DNA of 64,000 nucleotides from Alkalibacterium olivapovliticus (GCF_003003275.1 NZ_PVTO01000004.1:87065-151064); one strand, 5' to 3'. Shown: positions 29,349 through 39,023, counted from the first letter of the stretch. Made by a program: numbers and translations. The notes: generated from the letters alone by a model not told the origin.

Positions 29349-30302
29349 ATGGAAGAAACAAAAACAGTTTATGATGTCATTGTAATTGGTGCGGGTCCAG
29401 GCGGCTTGACTGCAGCATTATATGCCTCGCGTGCCAACCTATCAACTTTGATACTTGAAAAGGGCCTACCTGGTGGACAAATGAATAATACAGCAGAAAT
29501 TGAGAATTACTCAGGATTCAACAGTATTATGGGACCAGATCTTTCTATGAAAATGTATGAAGGGGCCAAACAGTTTGGAGCCGAGCATGTTTACGGTGAT
29601 GTAAAAGAAATCATCGACCATACGACAGAAAAAGAACTCGTTACAGGAAGTAAATCTTATTTTGCCAAATCGGTTATTATAGCTACCGGTTCTGAGTATA
29701 AAAAACTGGGTGTGACGGGTGAGGCCGAATATAATGGACGTGGTGTTTCTTACTGTGCGGTCTGTGATGGCGCATTCTTTAGAGATAAGCACGTTGTAGT
29801 AGTGGGCGGAGGAGATTCTGCTGTAGAAGAGGGTACGTATCTTACTCAGTTCGCCAGCAAAGTAACGATCGTGCACCGAAGAGATACCTTAAGAGCCCAA
29901 AAAATTCTTCAAGATAGAGCCTTTAATAATGATAAAGTTGATTTTATCTGGGACTCTGTTGTAGAAGAAATCGTTGGGGACGAAAAAGTAACAGGGGTAT
30001 CCATCAAGAATGTAAAATCCGGAGAGGTCTCAGAACTGGATGCTGATGGTGTCTTTATCTACATCGGATTGCTTCCAAATTCTGATAGTTTCAGAACCCT
30101 TCCTATTACCAACGAAGAGGGCTGGATCGAAACGGATGTTCAAATGATGACAGCTGTTCCGGGTATCTTTGCAATAGGAGATGTTCGCGATACTGTGCTC
30201 CGTCAAGTTGCCACTGCAGTAGGAGACGGATCAGTCGCCGGGAATGCAGTTTACCACTTTGTTGAAGAATTAAAAGAAAGTCTGGAAAAGCAGCAGGCAT
30301 AA
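29349..30302 (+). CDS. trxB: Thioredoxin reductase
   Basis: FAD enzyme that passes electrons from NADPH to thioredoxin. 317 aa. FAD-binding GAGPGGLTAALYASRA is at about 14-29, redox-active CAVC near 139-142 followed by DGAFF, NAD(P)-binding GGGDSAVEEGTYLT near 155, and C-terminal GDVRD...QVATAVGDGS. CAAGGAGGTTT precedes the ATG. Its own promoter and terminator make it a single-gene unit. Confidence 0.97.
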   Translation: MEETKTVYDVIVIGAGPGGLTAALYASRANLSTLILEKGLPGGQMNNTAEIENYSGFNSIMGPDLSMKMYEGAKQFGAEHVYGDVKEIIDHTTEKELVTGSKSYFAKSVIIATGSEYKKLGVTGEAEYNGRGVSYCAVCDGAFFRDKHVVVVGGGDSAVEEGTYLTQFASKVTIVHRRDTLRAQKILQDRAFNNDKVDFIWDSVVEEIVGDEKVTGVSIKNVKSGEVSELDADGVFIYIGLLPNSDSFRTLPITNEEGWIETDVQMMTAVPGIFAIGDVRDTVLRQVATAVGDGSVAGNAVYHFVEELKESLEKQQA

Positions 30303-30315
30303 ATTAAATAGAGCA

Positions 30316-30349
30316 AAAGAGGTGGGAATTTATTCTCGCCTCTTTTTTA
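30316..30349 (+). terminator. Terminator after trxB
   Basis: An 11-bp stem with two G-T pairs, a short loop and T6. Confidence 0.8.
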
Positions 30350-30391
30350 TACCAACGTGTATACTTTCTTCATGCAAGATAAAGGTAAAAA

Positions 30392-30400
30392 TGTTACAAT
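30392..30400 (+). promoter_or_regulatory. Extended -10 promoter of pgcA
   Basis: TGTTACAAT (TG-n-TACAAT), about 50 bases upstream of the pgcA ATG. No good -35 is seen, which is common for extended -10 promoters. Confidence 0.55.
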
Positions 30401-30452
30401 GGAAGTAGAAAAGAAAGCGGATAATTTAATCTTGCAGAAAAGAGGGAATAGA

Positions 30453-32180
30453 ATGGAATGGAAAGATAATTATAATACATGGCTAAATTTTGATCAGCTG
30501 GATAATGACCTGAAAAGTGATCTGGAACAGAATAAAGGGAATGAATCGTCATTGGAAGATGCGTTTTATACGTCTTTAGAGTTCGGGACCGCAGGTATGC
30601 GCGGAATCATAGGAGCAGGGACAAATAGAATGAACTATTATACTGTACGTCAGGCTACAGAAGGATTAGCTTTGTTCATTGAAAGTCAGGGAGACAAAGC
30701 AGCTGAGCGGGGAGTGGCGATTGCCTATGATTCACGTCATATGTCTAAAGAATTTGCTATTGAATCAGCAAAAACTTTAGCAGCCCACAATATCAGAGCC
30801 TATGTATTTGAAGATCTGCGTCCGACACCTGAGTTATCCTTTGCTGTAAGACATTTTAAAGCGGCAGCAGGGATCATGATCACCGCCAGCCACAATCCAC
30901 CTGAATATAACGGATATAAAGTTTACGGAGAAGATGGGGGACAACTGCCTCCGAAAGAAGCAGACGATCTGACACGCTACGTTAGAAGCGTAACGGATAT
31001 CTTATCAATCAACACAGTATCTGAACAGGAAGCAAAAGATAAAGGGCTGCTAAAAATAGTAGGGAGAGACGTTGACAGAGTCTACTTAGATTATTTGAGG
31101 ACGGTCACGATTGATCAGGAGTTAGTGGATCGTCAGGGAAGAAACATAAAGATTGTCTTCACACCTCTTCATGGAACCGGAAAAATGATTGGCATGAAAG
31201 CACTCGAGCAGGCTGGATTCAAGAAAGTATCGTTAGTAGAAAGTCAGGCAGAAGCGGACCCTGACTTTTCTACAATCAAGTCACCTAATCCTGAAGATCC
31301 TAAAGCTTTCGAACTAGCTGTCGAACAAGGAATAAAGGAAGATGCAGATGTCCTGATTGCAACGGATCCAGACGCAGACAGACTGGGTATGGCGGTAAAA
31401 ACAGCCAAGGGGCACTATGAAGTCCTGACTGGAAATCAGATAGCCAGCCTGATGGTCGAATATATGTTTAAAGCACACACGACCAATGGGACATTGCCGA
31501 GTAATAGTGTCTTGATCAAATCAATCGTTTCAAGTGAACTGCCAACTGCTATTGCCGATAAGTATGGTGTAGGTACACTTAATGTGCTGACTGGATTTAA
31601 ATTCATCGCTGAAAAAATAAAAGAATTCGAAGCAACTAGAAGTCACACATTCATGTTCGGTTTTGAAGAAAGTTACGGCTATCTTGTTCAGCCGTTTGTG
31701 AGAGATAAAGATGCTATTCAGGCTCTTCTTATGGTCGCAGAAATGACCGCCTACTTCAAAGAAGAAGGATTCAGCTGTTTCGATGCACTGCATGAGCTTT
31801 ACCACCAGTACGGTCATTACAAAGAAAAAACGATCTCCATCACAATGGAAGGGATGGAAGGAACTGAAAAAATCAACAACCTGATGAATACATTGAGAGA
31901 ACAGGCTCCTTCTCACTTTGGAAATATCAAGGTTTGTAAAGTTGAGGACTTTAATGAACAGACAAGAAAAACTGTGCATGGGGATGAGTCAATTGATCTA
32001 CCTAAAGCAAATGTTCTTAAATACACATTAGCAGATGGAAGCTGGATCGCAGCAAGACCGTCTGGAACAGAACCGAAAATCAAGTTTTATATGTCTGCTC
32101 AAGATGACTCTGGTGTTGTTGTCGTAGAGAAATTAGAGGCATTTGAAGCGGATATTCAAAAAATTATTGATAAAGGGTAA
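30453..32180 (+). CDS. pgcA: Alpha-phosphoglucomutase (PgcA type)
   Basis: Interconverts glucose-6-phosphate and glucose-1-phosphate, feeding GalU. 575 aa from the ATG at 30453 (AGAGGGA site); the open frame starts earlier at 30357, but that part overlaps the promoter. Active-site serine in TASHNPPEYNGYKVY, metal loop DPDADRLG, sugar loop GFEESYGYL and phosphate loop RPSGTEPKIKFY all lie in the usual order. Confidence 0.96.
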   Translation: MEWKDNYNTWLNFDQLDNDLKSDLEQNKGNESSLEDAFYTSLEFGTAGMRGIIGAGTNRMNYYTVRQATEGLALFIESQGDKAAERGVAIAYDSRHMSKEFAIESAKTLAAHNIRAYVFEDLRPTPELSFAVRHFKAAAGIMITASHNPPEYNGYKVYGEDGGQLPPKEADDLTRYVRSVTDILSINTVSEQEAKDKGLLKIVGRDVDRVYLDYLRTVTIDQELVDRQGRNIKIVFTPLHGTGKMIGMKALEQAGFKKVSLVESQAEADPDFSTIKSPNPEDPKAFELAVEQGIKEDADVLIATDPDADRLGMAVKTAKGHYEVLTGNQIASLMVEYMFKAHTTNGTLPSNSVLIKSIVSSELPTAIADKYGVGTLNVLTGFKFIAEKIKEFEATRSHTFMFGFEESYGYLVQPFVRDKDAIQALLMVAEMTAYFKEEGFSCFDALHELYHQYGHYKEKTISITMEGMEGTEKINNLMNTLREQAPSHFGNIKVCKVEDFNEQTRKTVHGDESIDLPKANVLKYTLADGSWIAARPSGTEPKIKFYMSAQDDSGVVVVEKLEAFEADIQKIIDKG

Positions 32181-32205
32181 TTAGACCTGATCAGGAGGTC
32201 ATATA

Positions 32206-32400
32206 ATGAAAATGAATGTCGGGAAAACAGACAGCACCATTCGGATTATATTGTCACTATTATTACTGCCTCTTTTGTTCACCAATAAGGGACCGTCCAG
32301 ATGGATAGGGTTATTCTCTATCCCGTTGCTGGGGACAGCTTTAACGCGTAAATGCGGTGCCTATGCACTTATGGGGAAGAGCACTTGTGAAATAGAATAA
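32206..32400 (+). CDS. Small DUF2892 (YgaP-like) membrane protein
   Basis: 64 aa. It starts MKMNVGKTDSTIRIILS, as DUF2892 proteins do. Two membrane helices span about 12-27 and 33-48, and a conserved cysteine region (RKCGAYALMGKSTCEIE) closes it. CAGGAGGTC precedes the ATG. DUF2892 is often tied to rhodanese or sulfur genes, but here it follows pgcA. Function unknown. Confidence 0.8.
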   Translation: MKMNVGKTDSTIRIILSLLLLPLLFTNKGPSRWIGLFSIPLLGTALTRKCGAYALMGKSTCEIE

Positions 32401-32411
32401 GAGCACTACTG

Positions 32412-32448
32412 AAAATCCCGGCTGAGTATGTGATCAGTCGGGATTTTA
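32412..32448 (+). terminator. Terminator-like hairpin before rapZ
   Basis: A 14-bp stem with one G-T pair (32412-32425 with 32434-32447), ending in TTTT with little T tail. Confidence 0.7.
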
Positions 32449-32568
32449 CATATGAAGATAATATGTCTCTTTCCGGGGAAGAGTATACATGACACGCCTG
32501 GAATGTTATAATAAGAAGACTTAAGCAGCAATAGTATCAACAGCCAGGTCATCTAAGGAGTGGAGATA

Positions 32569-33456
32569 ATGAACGAGCATTTAGAATTAGTCATCATCAC
32601 AGGTATGAGCGGCGCCGGTAAGACAGTTGCCATGCAGAGTTTCGAAGATATGGGTTATTACTGTATTGACAATATGCCTCCAAATCTCCTTCCGACATTC
32701 TGGAAATTAGTCAGAGAGTCCGGCCAGTTCAAAAAAATAGCACTGGTAATGGACTTGAGAATGAGAGACTTTTTTGAAGAAATCAATGCGGCTATCGAGA
32801 CCATGGATAATACACCCATGATCACCACTCGAGTAGTTTTTCTTGATGCTTCAAATGAAGAGCTGGTTACACGCTATAAAGAAACCAGACGCGCCCATCC
32901 TTTAGCTAAAAACGAACGCACAATTGAAGGAATCAGAAAAGAACGTGAACTGTTAAAAGACATTAGATTAAAATCACAGATAGTGATCGATACAACTCAA
33001 CTGACTCCGCGCCAGCTGAGAGAAAAGCTCATCGACGCATTTAAAGTTAAAGAGAAAGAAATGTTCAGAGTGGAAATCGTCTCTTTTGGCTTTAAGTATG
33101 GTCTTCCAATTGATGCAGATGTTATAATGGATGTCAGATTTTTACCTAATCCGCATTATATCCCGGAGCTTAAACCGCAAACGGGTCTGGACAAAGATGT
33201 CTATGATTATGTGATGCAACAGACAGAAACAGAACTGTTTTATAAAAAGTTTACAGATTTACTGGAATTTACGTTGCCGGGTTACAAAAAAGAGGGCAAA
33301 AGTAATCTGACAGTTGCAATAGGGTGTACAGGTGGCAAACACCGGTCAGTAGCATTAGTAGAAAGAATAGCCCGAAAAATAAAAGCAGATGGGTATCCAG
33401 TCAATATCTCTCACCGGGATAAGGATAAAACAAAGGAGTCAATTGTCAGGTCATGA
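32569..33456 (+). CDS. rapZ: RNase adapter / nucleotide-binding protein RapZ (YvcJ)
   Basis: P-loop protein of the RapZ/YvcJ family. In E. coli it controls glmS through small RNAs; in B. subtilis YvcJ affects competence. 295 aa from the ATG at 32569, 8 bases after AAGGAG (a GTG three codons earlier lies inside the site). Walker A GMSGAGKTVA is at residues 11-20, and the C-terminal IGCTGGKHRSVALVE near 255. It overlaps yvcK by 4 bases in the conserved rapZ-yvcK-whiA operon. Confidence 0.95.
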   Translation: MNEHLELVIITGMSGAGKTVAMQSFEDMGYYCIDNMPPNLLPTFWKLVRESGQFKKIALVMDLRMRDFFEEINAAIETMDNTPMITTRVVFLDASNEELVTRYKETRRAHPLAKNERTIEGIRKERELLKDIRLKSQIVIDTTQLTPRQLREKLIDAFKVKEKEMFRVEIVSFGFKYGLPIDADVIMDVRFLPNPHYIPELKPQTGLDKDVYDYVMQQTETELFYKKFTDLLEFTLPGYKKEGKSNLTVAIGCTGGKHRSVALVERIARKIKADGYPVNISHRDKDKTKESIVRS

Positions 33457-34478
33457 ATCAGTTAAACAAGAACAAAAGAAGACCGAAAATAGTCGTTATA
33501 GGCGGCGGAACAGGTTTGCCGGTCATTCTAAAAAGCTTAAAAGAAAAAGATTCTGATGTAACAGCAGTCGTTACTGTAGCAGATGACGGGGGAAGCAGCG
33601 GAGCTCTCAGAAAGAGCTTTAATGCTGTTCCGCCCGGTGACTTGCGCAACGTACTGATTGCTCTTTCAGAAATCCCGGAATTACAAAAAGAAATATTCCA
33701 ATATAGATTCAAGTCACAGGACGAAGCGTTATCAGGACACACGATCGGGAATCTGATTATCCAGGCAACATCAGACATGAAAGGCAATATTTATGATGCT
33801 ATTCAGCTGCTGGCAACTATGATGCATGTCAAAGGACATGTATACCCAGCTGCTGAAGAGCCTCTCGTTCTTCATGCAAGATATATGGATGGGACCACAG
33901 AATCAGGAGAATCCAGAATTCCTAAAAGTGGTAAAATGATTGATTATGTGGCGGTATCCTGTGCAGAAGGGCGTAAACCGGTCCATGCCAGCCGAAAAGT
34001 GATATCAGCCATCATGGATGCGGATATGGTCGTACTCGGTCCTGGAAGCTTATTTACGAGTATCCTGCCAAATCTGATGATACCAGATATTGGAGAAGCC
34101 TTAATGAATACAGAAGCCAACGTTGTGTACATCTCCAATATCATGACCCAGTTAGGAGAGACAGAGGGGCTGTCTGATGCAGACCACTTACGCGTGCTGC
34201 ATAAGCATCTGGGTGGAAAATTTGTGGACATTGCGATTACGAATATCGGACTTGTTCCGGAAACATACATTGACGAAGAACCGAACGATGAATACTTACT
34301 GCAGGTCGAACATGATTTCAAAGGGCTGCAGGACGAAGTGCCTTTGATCATATCGGATAATTTTCTGGAGTTACTGCCACGCGGTGTGTACCATAATGGC
34401 GAAAAAGTAGCTGAAGAAATATTCAGAACGGCATTCAACAGCCAGAGAAAAGTTAAACAGTTTTTTGATAACCGTTGA
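33453..34478 (+). CDS. yvcK: YvcK/CofD-like gluconeogenesis factor
   Basis: UDP-sugar-binding protein needed for growth on gluconeogenic carbon and for cell shape in B. subtilis. 341 aa. It has GGGTGLPVILKSL at 17-29, DDGGSSGALRKSF near 43, PPGDLRNVLIALS near 59 and GPGSLFTSILPN near 195. The start overlaps the rapZ stop. The CofD-type fold is clear, and the rapZ-yvcK-whiA order supports YvcK rather than a coenzyme F420 enzyme. Confidence 0.95.
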   Translation: MNQLNKNKRRPKIVVIGGGTGLPVILKSLKEKDSDVTAVVTVADDGGSSGALRKSFNAVPPGDLRNVLIALSEIPELQKEIFQYRFKSQDEALSGHTIGNLIIQATSDMKGNIYDAIQLLATMMHVKGHVYPAAEEPLVLHARYMDGTTESGESRIPKSGKMIDYVAVSCAEGRKPVHASRKVISAIMDADMVVLGPGSLFTSILPNLMIPDIGEALMNTEANVVYISNIMTQLGETEGLSDADHLRVLHKHLGGKFVDIAITNIGLVPETYIDEEPNDEYLLQVEHDFKGLQDEVPLIISDNFLELLPRGVYHNGEKVAEEIFRTAFNSQRKVKQFFDNR

Positions 34479-34515
34479 CTAAAGCAAAGATTACGGTCAG
34501 TAAGGAAGTGAGAAT

Positions 34516-35454
34516 ATGTCTTTTGCTTTTGAAGTAAAAAAAGAATTAACATTATTAGAAGTGCACCCTGAACATGCCAAAGCGGAATTAGCTGCACTGA
34601 TTCGCATGAATGGCACATTAAGTATAGTAGATCATGATTTTCTGCTCAATGTTCAAACTGAGAATGCAGCGATAGCCCGGCGTATCTATACGCTAATCAA
34701 AGACAACTTTGATGTGGAATCTGAACTGCTAGTCAGAAAAAAGATGAAGCTGAAGAAGAATAATGTGTATATCGTCCGCTTGAAAAGTGGCAGTAAAGTG
34801 ATCTTAAAAGAATTGGGGATAATGGACGGCATGTTATACAGCGGTCATATACCTGATGAAATCAAAACGAATAAGCAGAAAATAAAGTCATATCTGCGTG
34901 GTGCTTTCCTGGCTAGTGGATCAGTAAACAGTCCGGATACCAGTCGTTACCATCTGGAAATTCACTCCAGTTATGAGGAGCATAATGATGATATCTGCGA
35001 GATGATGCAGCTATTTGACTTGAATGCGAGAGTACACGAAAGACGAAATGGCTATATGGTTTACTTGAAAGAGTCTGAAAAGATAGCAGACTTTTTGTCC
35101 CTCATCGGCGCAACAGGGAGTATGTTTCGGTTTGAAGATGTCCGCATCGTACGAGATATGAGAAATTCCGTCAACAGACTGGTCAACTGCGAAAATGCCA
35201 ATATGAATAAAACCATAGATGCAGCGAGCAGACAGATTGAAAACATCCAGTTGATAGCAAGCGAAAGAGGGCTCCATACATTACCGGATAAACTAAGGGA
35301 AATCGCGAAATTAAGAGTTGATCATCCGGATATTAGTTTGAAAGAACTTGGTGAACTAGTCCCGAATGGTGGCGTATCAAAATCTGGTGTCAATCATCGA
35401 CTGAGAAAAATAAACTTGATTGCTGAAGAAATCAAGGAAATGAAAACCGTTTGA
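34516..35454 (+). CDS. whiA: WhiA-type DNA-binding regulator
   Basis: 312 aa. The N-terminal region is a degenerate LAGLIDADG homing-endonuclease fold ([10 protein letters not shown], and [13 protein letters not shown]). The C-terminal helix-turn-helix lies near 240-300 ([20 protein letters not shown]). WhiA supports division and chromosome segregation in Firmicutes. AGGAAGTGAG precedes the ATG. A strong terminator ends the operon. Confidence 0.96.
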   Translation: MSFAFEVKKELTLLEVHPEHAKAELAALIRMNGTLSIVDHDFLLNVQTENAAIARRIYTLIKDNFDVESELLVRKKMKLKKNNVYIVRLKSGSKVILKELGIMDGMLYSGHIPDEIKTNKQKIKSYLRGAFLASGSVNSPDTSRYHLEIHSSYEEHNDDICEMMQLFDLNARVHERRNGYMVYLKESEKIADFLSLIGATGSMFRFEDVRIVRDMRNSVNRLVNCENANMNKTIDAASRQIENIQLIASERGLHTLPDKLREIAKLRVDHPDISLKELGELVPNGGVSKSGVNHRLRKINLIAEEIKEMKTV

Positions 35455-35502
35455 ACAATCTATTATTTCTCTTTTTTATTGAGAAATAATAGATTGTTTT
35501 AT
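35454..35502 (+). terminator. Terminator after whiA
   Basis: An 18-bp perfect stem (35454-35471 with 35481-35498) overlapping the last base of the stop codon, then T-rich tail. The stem is A/T symmetric and could act on both strands. Confidence 0.9.
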
Positions 35503-35834
35503 ATTTATGCTGCAGTTGGTGGCAATAGGTGCTTTTTTGTTTTGAATCGAACTATTTTAGCTGACATTATTTTCAGCACTTTGTGACAAAAAATAAAAAT
35601 AGACAATTACCGTATTGTGTAAAGTTATTAGAAATAATGGTGAAAGGCCTTGTTACCTTCATTATCATTAAAAAGAGTAATTGAGAATGCTTACTCGTTA
35701 TTTTACTTATTATTGAATAGTAACATGACAACAGTTTATAACAATTCTAATTAAAACACCATTGATTTTTAGAGGGTTGAATAGTTGGTTAATTTTTTCA
35801 CAAAATTAAATGATTTATAGCTAAGAATTTAATT

Positions 35835-35853
35835 GAGAACGATTTTCATTTGT
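35835..35853 (+). promoter_or_regulatory. Fur-box-like sequence
   Basis: GAGAACGATTTTCATTTGT matches the 19-base Fur consensus at 12 positions by eye. That is suggestive only, as AT-rich DNA gives such matches by chance. Confidence 0.3.
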
Positions 35854-35960
35854 AATATTTAAGACTTCTTTTCAGCTGAAAAGCCTGATAAATGTTTACT
35901 TTTAAGAAGTATTTCGTTATTCTTAAAGTAGATGGTGTGACGAAAGTGCAGTATCTTTAA

Positions 35961-35978
35961 TTGTGAAATTATTATTAA
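35961..35978 (+). promoter_or_regulatory. Rex-box-like sequence upstream of rnfC1
   Basis: TTGTGAAATTATTATTAA compared with the Rex consensus TTGTGAA-N4-TTCACAA: the left half is perfect, the right half matches at 5 of 7. Rex senses NADH/NAD, which would suit an RnfC gene. Weak evidence. Confidence 0.35.
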
Positions 35979-36041
35979 ACATATTATTCGTTACATATTC
36001 AGGGTTGATTCAGTGTTATAAATGAGTAAGGAGGAAAGGGA

Positions 36042-37355
36042 ATGCGTTTAAAAACAAAACAACAGGCAACGTTTCCAAAACATAACAAATCACGTACGCA
36101 TCACAAACAGATAGAAAAAGCTCAAACACCTTCTATCATGGTTTATCCGATGTCTATGCATCTGGGGGCTCCGGCTAAACCGGTTGTGGCTGTAGGGGAT
36201 CATGTTAAAGTAGGGACGTTATTAGGAGAAGCTCAAGGGTTTATTTCTGCGAATGTCTTATCATCCGTAAGTGGAGAAGTCATTTCGATTGAGGAAAGAA
36301 ATATGGTTAATGGAGTATTACAGTGTGTCATAATTAAAAATGACGCGGAATATATCGAAGAACCGCCATTTCCTGAAGCAGGAGAGAATGTAGATCCGGC
36401 TTTAGTTCCCGAATTGATCAAACGTGCTGGGATCACCGGTATGGGAGGGGCTCAGTTCCCGACCAACGTTAAAATGGCTCCGCCAAAAGACAAAACAATC
36501 GATACGATTATTTTAAATGGGGCAGAATGTGAACCTTATTCTACCTCAGACTTAAGAACGATGATCGAATATGCCGATGAAATCATCAAAGGCGTTCGGG
36601 TTATTGACGAACTGTTTAATGTCAAGACTATTTATATTGGTATTGAAGATAATGCTAAAGAAGCTGGAGAAGCATTGGGTAAAGCAATTGAAGGGTATGA
36701 CAAAGTTCAGATCAAGGTGCTGGAAGCTAAGTATCCTCAAGGATCTGAGAAACAGCTGATCGAGAACTGTACCGGACGTCAGGTTCCGGCAGGTGGACTG
36801 CCAGCTGATATTGGCTGTATCGTATCAAATGTTGGAACATTCCAGCAGATTTACCGTGCAGTTCGCCTTGGAAAACCAATGGTCGAACGAGTCACTACGA
36901 TTTCCGGAACACCCATTGCTGATCCTAAAAACCTGCTTGTTCGTCTGGGAACACCAATCGATGATCTGATTGATCAGTGTGGTGGCTTCCAGGAGGTTCC
37001 AAGAAAAGTTATTCATGGCGGGCCAATGATGGGTAAAACCATTAAAGATGGAGCTATTCCGATTTCAAAAGGAACGACGCATATCACATTTATGACGGCT
37101 GATGAAGTGGATGCAGAAGAACGAATTGACTGTATTCGCTGCTCTGAATGTCTGAATGTTTGTCCTGTCAGCCTGCAGCCTATATTGATCAGCAATGCCT
37201 ATGAACGTGGGGACATTGAAAAAGCTGAGCAGTTGGGTGCAATGGACTGTATCGAATGTGGGAACTGTTCATTTATCTGTCCATCAAAAATACCGTTACT
37301 AGATAATATTATTAAAGCTAAAACTGCAATTAAACAGAATGCAAGGGCGGTGTAA
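36042..37355 (+). CDS. RnfC-like NADH-binding iron-sulfur subunit, copy 1
   Basis: 437 aa, the usual bacterial RnfC length. The N-terminal barrel-sandwich region (GAPAKPVVAVGDHVKVG) is followed by the NuoF-like FMN/NADH domain (GITGMGGAQFPTNVKMAPP, NGAECEPYSTSDL). Two [4Fe-4S] motifs close it, CIRCSECLNVCP and CIECGNCSFICP, near 370 and 410. In full Rnf complexes RnfC passes electrons between NAD and the membrane subunits. The motif has Q and N where many family members have G/T and H. AAGGAGGAAAGGGA precedes the ATG; rnfD follows after 2 bases. No rnfG/E/A/B is present. Confidence 0.92.
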   Translation: MRLKTKQQATFPKHNKSRTHHKQIEKAQTPSIMVYPMSMHLGAPAKPVVAVGDHVKVGTLLGEAQGFISANVLSSVSGEVISIEERNMVNGVLQCVIIKNDAEYIEEPPFPEAGENVDPALVPELIKRAGITGMGGAQFPTNVKMAPPKDKTIDTIILNGAECEPYSTSDLRTMIEYADEIIKGVRVIDELFNVKTIYIGIEDNAKEAGEALGKAIEGYDKVQIKVLEAKYPQGSEKQLIENCTGRQVPAGGLPADIGCIVSNVGTFQQIYRAVRLGKPMVERVTTISGTPIADPKNLLVRLGTPIDDLIDQCGGFQEVPRKVIHGGPMMGKTIKDGAIPISKGTTHITFMTADEVDAEERIDCIRCSECLNVCPVSLQPILISNAYERGDIEKAEQLGAMDCIECGNCSFICPSKIPLLDNIIKAKTAIKQNARAV

Positions 37356-37357
37356 TC

Positions 37358-38458
37358 ATGACGACAGAAAAAAAGAAAACCACCTTAGCTGATTACGACT
37401 TAGTGCTGGATAATTCACCACATATTTTTGAAAAATGGTCTTCTCAGTGGATCATGCTTCAGGTCATCATTGCTATGATGTTCCCGCTGATTGCCGGAAT
37501 CTATTTCTTTGGATTGCAGATCGTTTATCTGACCGTTATTGCTGTCATCACTTGTGTAGTCAGTGAATACCTATATGAAAAAATCGTACGTAAACGAGTA
37601 ACAGTGACCGATTTGTCTGCAGTTGTAACAGGTATGCTGATCGGATTGAGTATGCCGAATGGAACACAGTGGTTCAGTGTTATCATAGTAAGTTTATTTG
37701 CTATCATTGTTTTAAAAATGATTCCTGGTGGAATAGGGAAAAACAGATTCAATCCTGCTGTTGGAGGACGTGTCATGTATCTGATGGCACCCTGGATCGT
37801 TAATACTTTTATTGCCGGTGAAGACTTGATTACGACTGCCAGTCAGGCAGAAGCCATAACCACTGCGACACCAGATGATTTGGTAGCAGCTGCAACACCC
37901 CTTTATTATATTGCCAGTGGTGCATCAGAAGTTCCTGAAGGTGCGCAGACACTAATGAATTTATTCCTGGGAAATCAGGGAGGATGGGGCGGTTCGCTTG
38001 GAGAAACAAGCGCGTTGGCATTACTGCTCGCTATGGCGTTCCTGATTGTTCGTCGAATTATCAATCCAAAAATTCCTGCTCTTTATATAGGAACAGTGGC
38101 ATCAATCATGCTGGTTTATTCAGGGTTTGACTTCGAGTATATGATGTACCATATGTTCAGTGGCGCTTTACTGTTGGGAGCTACCTTTATGATCACTGAC
38201 TATGCTTCTGGAGGATTGACCTCTGTTGGTCGAACGCTTTTCCCTATCGGAGCTGGAATATTAACGGCTGCATTCAGGATCGGCTACTTCTCACCCGAAG
38301 GAGTCGGGTTCTCGATCTTGATCATGAATGCTATCATTCCATTTATCGACAAACTGGTCATGCCTAAGATTTACGGACATAAAAAACGTCCGATGGTTGA
38401 AGCAGACTATAATTTAACCGAACCTCTTAAAAAAAGAGATGTTCTAACCGAAAAATAA
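37358..38458 (+). CDS. RnfD-like membrane subunit, copy 1
   Basis: 366 aa, about nine to ten membrane helices. RnfD/NqrB proteins hold a covalent FMN on a Thr of an S/T-x-A-T motif. Here a candidate lies in ITTATPDD or AAATPLYY near residues 170-185, and this copy has an insert there compared with copy 2. The ending region TDYASGGLTSVGRTLFPIG is typical of RnfD. GGCGGTG precedes the ATG. It is coupled to rnfC1 and ends at a terminator, so no further Rnf gene follows. Confidence 0.92.
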   Translation: MTTEKKKTTLADYDLVLDNSPHIFEKWSSQWIMLQVIIAMMFPLIAGIYFFGLQIVYLTVIAVITCVVSEYLYEKIVRKRVTVTDLSAVVTGMLIGLSMPNGTQWFSVIIVSLFAIIVLKMIPGGIGKNRFNPAVGGRVMYLMAPWIVNTFIAGEDLITTASQAEAITTATPDDLVAAATPLYYIASGASEVPEGAQTLMNLFLGNQGGWGGSLGETSALALLLAMAFLIVRRIINPKIPALYIGTVASIMLVYSGFDFEYMMYHMFSGALLLGATFMITDYASGGLTSVGRTLFPIGAGILTAAFRIGYFSPEGVGFSILIMNAIIPFIDKLVMPKIYGHKKRPMVEADYNLTEPLKKRDVLTEK

Positions 38459-38462
38459 CAGT

Positions 38463-38496
38463 AAAACGATTGGCTATATTAGTCAATCGTTTTTTA
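38463..38496 (+). terminator. Terminator after rnfD1
   Basis: A stem of about 13 bp with two G-T pairs (38463-38475 with 38480-38492) and a T run. Confidence 0.82.
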
Positions 38497-38552
38497 TTTG
38501 AGTGACTCAGTGTATACTATCCTTATATGACTAATGTACAGGGGGGGATAAA

Positions 38553-38981
38553 ATGTTAAAATCGCTAGTTAAATTGAGTGCGATTGTATTTTTGGGCTTC
38601 ATACTTGTGGCCTGTGGTGAGAATAGAGAACCGTCACCATTTGAAGAGGTGAATACGCTGGAGGGTGTCGAACTGCAACTGAATGAGTCTGTTTACGATA
38701 GAGAAAATGATACGTTCTTACTGACTGTCATCAATAATTCTGAACAGGAAGTGACTTACGGTGTCGCATTTACAGTAGAAAAACACGAAGATGACCAATG
38801 GGTAATGGTCGAACCGGAAGAAGAAATGGCATTTATTTTAATTGCCCATATCCTGCAGCCGGGCGAAGAATCAGAAGAGGAATTGTTTATGGAATATTAT
38901 GAACCTTTTGAAGAAGGAGAGTACCGAGTTGTGAGACAATTGGAGGGAGAAGTCCTGACAGCAGAATTCTCAGTAGAATAA
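38553..38981 (+). CDS. Putative lipoprotein with Ig-like fold
   Basis: 142 aa. A lipoprotein signal peptide has lipobox LVAC, with the cysteine at residue 21. The mature part is very acidic and reads as a beta-sandwich (LTVINNSEQEVTYGVAFTVE), like bacterial Ig-like domains found in Firmicute lipoproteins. AGGGGGG precedes the ATG. It lies alone between the first rnfCD pair and mgtC. Function unknown. An electron-transfer link to Rnf is not supported by any cofactor motif. Confidence 0.72.
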   Translation: MLKSLVKLSAIVFLGFILVACGENREPSPFEEVNTLEGVELQLNESVYDRENDTFLLTVINNSEQEVTYGVAFTVEKHEDDQWVMVEPEEEMAFILIAHILQPGEESEEELFMEYYEPFEEGEYRVVRQLEGEVLTAEFSVE

Positions 38982-38984
38982 GGT

Positions 38985-39020
38985 GAGGGCACATAGAAGG
39001 AACAGCTTCTATGTGCCCTC
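38985..39020. terminator. Convergent hairpin between lipoprotein and mgtC genes
   Basis: A 15-bp perfect stem (38985-38999 with 39006-39020) and a 6-base loop. No T run follows on either strand, so its strength as an intrinsic terminator is uncertain. Confidence 0.55.
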
Positions 39021-39023
39021 TAC

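Larger units (their letters stand above)
35503..36041 (+). other. Long AT-rich regulatory region upstream of the first rnfC
   Basis: About 540 bases with no convincing gene. It contains scattered TTGTGA/TCACAA half-sites (35587-35592, 35794-35803, 35961-35968) and a Fur-like stretch at 35835-35853. It is unusually long for this gene-dense window, so it may hold several operators or an untranslated leader. Confidence 0.5.

Noticed and set aside
38498..38518. TTGAGT plus TATACT as lipoprotein promoter
   Set aside because: The spacer is only 9 bases, too short for a sigma-A promoter.
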